Below are positions 15,010-17,118 of a DNA stretch of 17,118 nt, piece after piece. The stretch comes from Actinomycetota bacterium (lineage in GTDB: Bacteria; Actinomycetota; Actinomycetes; Nanopelagicales; Nanopelagicaceae). The notes under the pieces are model-generated. The model was not told the origin of the DNA. It did no database searches and was given only the letters and a program-made list of their open reading frames with translations. Positions within the stretch are counted from its first letter, which is position 1, and each line of letters begins with the position of its first letter. The stretch is taken from contig WLDZ01000010.1 in the NCBI GenBank assembly GCA_009704515.1, forward strand, positions 1 through 17,118, written 5' to 3'. The translations under genes were made by a program, and so were the position numbers.

Positions 15010-15576
15010 TTAGCTTTGCGGAGTTTCAGTATCGAAGTTTGCAGCAAGCTTGCTCAATAAATTTGCTAACTCTTCAAACTCATCTTCACTGAGGTCCGTT
15101 AAGAATGTTCGCTCGTACTTAACAAGTTGATCCAGCGCTTTATCAACCTTATCCATACCAAGTGCCGTTAAGGTAACAAGAGAGCCCCGTCCATCATTTG
15201 GATCTGGTAAACGAGTGATGAGGTTGAGTTCTTCTAAGCGGTCTAGTCGATTCGTCATCGTGCCGCTTGTAACCATAGTTTCCTGCATCAACTGACTTGG
15301 GGTTAGCGTGTGCGGTGAACCGGCACGACGCAGCGCCGCCAAAACATCGAAGCCCCAAGTCTCAAGCTCAGCAAATGCATCTTTACGGGCTAAATCAAGA
15401 TGTCGCGAGATGCGAGTGATTCGACTAAGAATCGAAAGCGGGGCCAAATCTGCATCAGGCCTTTCGCGTTTCCACGCAGCAATGAGGCGATCTACTTCAT
15501 CGCGGTATCCATCGCAGTGCTGATTATCCGCGTGCTGATTATCCGCGTGCTGATTTTCCGCGTTTGGGGAGCCCAT
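15010..15576 (-). CDS. MarR-family transcriptional regulator
   Basis: A 188-aa winged-helix DNA-binding protein. Residues 24-75 form the N-terminal dimerisation helices; the wHTH (about 76-140) has TPSQLMQETMVTSGTMTNRLDRLEEL as recognition region and LPDPNDGRGSLVTLT as wing; a C-terminal helix closes the dimer. MarR proteins usually repress nearby genes and release on ligand or oxidant binding. The N-terminus has three near-perfect copies of N-Q-H-A-D encoded by a 15-bp tandem repeat. ATG 15576 follows TAACCT by exactly 6 nt and has no Shine-Dalgarno, suggesting a leaderless mRNA. It is divergent from tRNA-Gln. The target is unknown; the adjacent CDGSH-like gene is convergent, so shared regulation is not obvious. 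Confidence 0.9.
   Translation of the reverse strand: MGSPNAENQHADNQHADNQHCDGYRDEVDRLIAAWKRERPDADLAPLSILSRITRISRHLDLARKDAFAELETWGFDVLAALRRAGSPHTLTPSQLMQETMVTSGTMTNRLDRLEELNLITRLPDPNDGRGSLVTLTALGMDKVDKALDQLVKYERTFLTDLSEDEFEELANLLSKLAANFDTETPQS
15517..15561 (-). repeat. 15-bp tandem repeat, 3 copies, in the MarR N-terminus
   Basis: Units at 15517-15531, 15532-15546 and 15547-15561 (plus-strand GTGCTGATTATCCGC, third copy with one change T for A). In the MarR frame this encodes the N-terminal NQHAD repeats at residues 8-21. It is outside the winged-helix domain, so copy-number change would be tolerated and in-frame. Confidence 0.9.
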
Positions 15577-15582
15577 AGTCGA

Positions 15583-15588
15583 AGGTTA
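15583..15588 (-). promoter_or_regulatory. Probable leaderless -10 element of the marR-family gene
   Basis: Reading on the minus strand, TAACCT (15588 to 15583) is followed by six bases and the ATG at 15576. No ribosome-binding site is present. There is no clear -35. Confidence 0.5.
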
Positions 15589-15656
15589 GTCGCATCTAGG
15601 TAAGTATTGATTGGGTCAGTTTGGAATCTCTGCCTTAGATAAGGGAGAATATAGGT

Positions 15657-15728
15657 TCCGCCATTGTGTAGTGGCTAGCACATGGGCCTTTGAAGCCCAG
15701 GGTCCAGGATCGATACCTGGTGGCGGAG
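15657..15728 (+). tRNA. tRNA-Gln (anticodon UUG)
   Basis: A 72-nt cloverleaf. The 7-bp acceptor is TCCGCCA (15657-15663) with TGGCGGA (15721-15727) and discriminator G 15728; CCA is not encoded in full (GCA follows). The D stem GTGT/GCAC has G18-G19 in the loop; the anticodon stem TGGGC/GCCCA encloses CTTTGAA, so the anticodon is UUG (Gln, codon CAA). The variable loop is 4 nt and the T stem is CCAGG/CCTGG. The T-loop is ATCGATA, so position 54 is A instead of the near-universal T, and position 60 is A. A U1-A72 pair is usual for bacterial tRNA-Gln. Its place directly upstream of glmU is typical of actinobacteria. Confidence 0.95.
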
Positions 15729-15795
15729 CAATGTAATGCTCAGCCCGAGTGAGTGGCGGAGCAATGTAATGCTCAGCCAATCGAAGTGGCGGAGC
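15720..15795 (+). repeat. 33-bp-period tandem repeat with hairpins, overlapping the tRNA-Gln 3' end
   Basis: The 26-bp unit starting GTGGCGGAGCA occurs at 15720-15745 and 15753-15778, with a third partial copy (first 10 bases) at 15786-15795; each unit is followed by a variable 7-bp spacer, giving a period of 33 bp. The first copy includes the last acceptor-stem bases and discriminator of tRNA-Gln. Each full unit contains GAGCA-N6-TGCTC, flanked by GGC/GCC, so it can fold as a hairpin. No T-run follows. Confidence 0.85.
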
Positions 15796-15805
15796 CATCA
15801 GACGG

Positions 15806-15811
15806 TAGACT
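15806..15811 (+). promoter_or_regulatory. Probable leaderless -10 element of glmU
   Basis: TAGACT followed by exactly six bases (CTCTCT) and ATG 15818. No Shine-Dalgarno precedes the gene. The element lies 10 bases after the last repeat copy. Confidence 0.55.
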
Positions 15812-15817
15812 CTCTCT

Positions 15818-17118
15818 ATGAACCTTGCGACCGTGGTTGTTCTAGCGGCAGGCGAGGGCACACGGATGAAATCTGCAACACCAAAGGTTCTCCACACAAT
15901 CGCTGGTCGATCACTTCTCGGTCATGTTCTACACGCTGTCTCAGCGCTTAATCCTGCAGCTACTCGTGTAGTCGTTGGATCAGGTCGCGAAGCAGTTGAG
16001 GCACATATTGCATCGATTGCACCTGGCGTCACAACAGTCTTTCAAGAGCATCGCGGCGGCACGGGACATGCAGCACAGTTGGCGCTCGCTGGATTAAATT
16101 CAACAGGAAACATTCTAATTCTCGCCGGTGATACTCCTTTGCTTACAACCCAATCGCTAGCTTCCCTGATTGAGGCACACGAAGCTGGTGGATTTAGCGC
16201 ATCTGTCTTAACTGCAGAACATCCAGAACCCACGGGCTATGGACGCATTATTCGTGGCGATGATGGATCTTTACTTCGAATTGTTGAAGAGCGCGATGCC
16301 GATGATTTCGAGAAAGAGATTGAAGAGATAAATTCTGGTGTTTATGTCTTTGATGGCGCAAAGCTTGCTGGCGCCATCGGAAAGCTCCGCAATGATAATT
16401 CGCAAGGCGAGCTATACCTCACTGATGTAATCGAGATTTTGCGTAATGAGGGTGGTGCTATTTCTGCACTCTGTATTGATGACTTTACTGAAACTCTTGG
16501 CGTAAATGATCGGGTACAGCTTGCTGAATCTGCAGCGTTATTGCGCGATCGCATCAATGACGGACTGATGCGCAGTGGAGTAACAATCGTTGATCCAACA
16601 ACAACATGGGTCGATGCGACCTCAATAATTTCGCAAGATGTCACACTTTTGCCTGGCACTGCTATCAGTGGCTCAACAACAATTGGAGCAGGCGCTGTCA
16701 TAGGCCCACGCACCACATTGCATGACTGCACGGTTGGAAACGGCGCCGATGTGAAAGAGTCTTACGCGGTCTCTGCAGTTATCGGAGAAAATTCCAGTGT
16801 TGGACCGTTTACCTTTCTTAGAGCTGGCACAGTCTTAGGTGCAGATACACGTGCTGGCGCATTTGTTGAGATGAAGAACGTCGCGGTCGGCGATGGCTCT
16901 AAAGTGCCTCACCTTTCATATGTTGGTGACGCAACGATTGGTGAAGGCACAAATATTGGCGCCGCCACAATTTTTGTTAATTACGATGGAGTCGATAAGC
17001 ACCACACCGTTGTCGGCGACCATGTCCGCATCGGAAGCGACAGCATGCTGGTTGCCCCTGTGACTATCGGAGATGGTGCCTACACAGCAGCAGGATCAGT
17101 AATTACTGAAGATGTTCC
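15818..17118 (+). CDS. glmU: Bifunctional UDP-GlcNAc pyrophosphorylase / glucosamine-1-phosphate acetyltransferase, C-terminally truncated by window
   Basis: The frame is open from ATG 15818 to the right edge (433 codons seen). The N-terminal uridyltransferase domain (about 1-230) has LAAGEGTRMKSATPK (9-23), the GTGHAAQLA nucleotide-binding block, ILAGDTPLL with the metal-binding Asp, TGYGRI, and EINSGVYVFDG. The C-terminal left-handed beta-helix with hexapeptide repeats carries SSVGPFTFLRAGT, VEMKNVAVGDGSKVPHLSYVGD and IGAATIFVNYDG, the acetyltransferase and acetyl-CoA site. The enzyme makes UDP-GlcNAc for peptidoglycan. The last residues of a typical 455-480 aa protein lie outside the window. 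No in-frame stop or shift was seen. Confidence 0.96.
   Translation, partial: MNLATVVVLAAGEGTRMKSATPKVLHTIAGRSLLGHVLHAVSALNPAATRVVVGSGREAVEAHIASIAPGVTTVFQEHRGGTGHAAQLALAGLNSTGNILILAGDTPLLTTQSLASLIEAHEAGGFSASVLTAEHPEPTGYGRIIRGDDGSLLRIVEERDADDFEKEIEEINSGVYVFDGAKLAGAIGKLRNDNSQGELYLTDVIEILRNEGGAISALCIDDFTETLGVNDRVQLAESAALLRDRINDGLMRSGVTIVDPTTTWVDATSIISQDVTLLPGTAISGSTTIGAGAVIGPRTTLHDCTVGNGADVKESYAVSAVIGENSSVGPFTFLRAGTVLGADTRAGAFVEMKNVAVGDGSKVPHLSYVGDATIGEGTNIGAATIFVNYDGVDKHHTVVGDHVRIGSDSMLVAPVTIGDGAYTAAGSVITEDV

Noticed and set aside
15720..15795. CRISPR array
   Set aside because: Repeat period is 33 bp with 7-bp spacers and only two full copies; no spacers of 25-40 bp and no cas genes.
15720..15795. 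Integrated element att site at tRNA-Gln
   Set aside because: Repeats of the tRNA 3' end are only 33 bp apart; no integrase or foreign gene lies between or next to them. Kept only as a repeat finding.
15616..15897. 93-codon minus-strand ORF with repeated AEHYIAPP peptides across tRNA-Gln and the glmU start
   Set aside because: It covers a real tRNA and the glmU N-terminus; the peptide repetition is only the 33-bp DNA repeat read in frame.

Overview
The window is a compact, continuous stretch of bacterial chromosome from a streamlined actinobacterium of moderate G+C (roughly mid-40s percent by eye). I infer a freshwater planktonic lineage of the Nanopelagicales ('Ca. Planktophila'/acI) type. 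The reasons are the low G+C for an actinobacterium, almost no intergenic space, and a gene order that follows a known actinobacterial backbone. In Mycobacterium tuberculosis the corresponding order is Rv0992c (5-FTHF cyclo-ligase), galU, moeA1, rimJ, Rv0996, ..., Rv1002c (mannosyltransferase), Rv1003 (rsmI), metS/metG, tatD, rpfB, ksgA, ispE, ..., glmU. Here the same order is kept without galU and rpfB. The genus-level assignment is inference and was not tested.

Layout. 1-656: N-terminal part of an MMPL-family transporter (minus strand, runs off the left edge). 714-833: a 39-codon acidic ORF (plus), whose stop overlaps that of an FmdB-type zinc-ribbon protein (830-1030, minus). 1177-4681: a plus-strand operon of a CopC-like protein, a CopD-CtaG fusion and an acyl-CoA dehydrogenase. 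4683-5222: 5-formyltetrahydrofolate cyclo-ligase (minus). 5268-7586: a gephyrin/MoeA-like protein, a RimJ-type acetyltransferase and a three-TM protein resembling GlpR/SepX. 7597-8901: protein O-mannosyltransferase (minus). 8929-14820: rsmI, metG, tatD, ksgA, ispE and mutM, tightly packed. 14860-15009: a 49-aa CDGSH-like protein. 15010-15576: a MarR regulator (minus). 15657-15728: tRNA-Gln(UUG), followed by a 33-bp-period tandem hairpin repeat that begins inside the tRNA acceptor stem. 15818 to the end: glmU, truncated by the window. No stretch longer than 300 bases lacks a gene, and there is no sign of phage, insertion sequence or CRISPR.

How the genes relate. Most are housekeeping: rRNA modification (rsmI, ksgA), translation (metG, tRNA-Gln), folate (5-FCL), isoprenoids (ispE), cell-wall precursor (glmU), DNA repair (mutM) and copper/cytochrome oxidase assembly (CopC/CopD-CtaG). 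The most interesting system is the 5268-7586 cluster. The 'MoeA' is only 303 aa, has lost exactly the domain II segment that carries the MDGYAV active-site motif, and has degenerate catalytic motifs. Two genes on lies a membrane protein of the GlpR/SepX type. This fits a gephyrin-like divisome scaffold with its membrane receptor (the Glp-GlpR pair described in Corynebacterium) in a minimal, domain-deleted form, rather than molybdenum-cofactor synthesis.

Other signals are: four genes with the identical spacing TANNNT-N6-ATG (probable leaderless mRNAs), four convergent gene pairs with stops 10 nt apart or less, a CopC with no histidine or cysteine, a CDGSH-like motif with a one-residue insertion, and a tRNA T-loop with A54 and A60.
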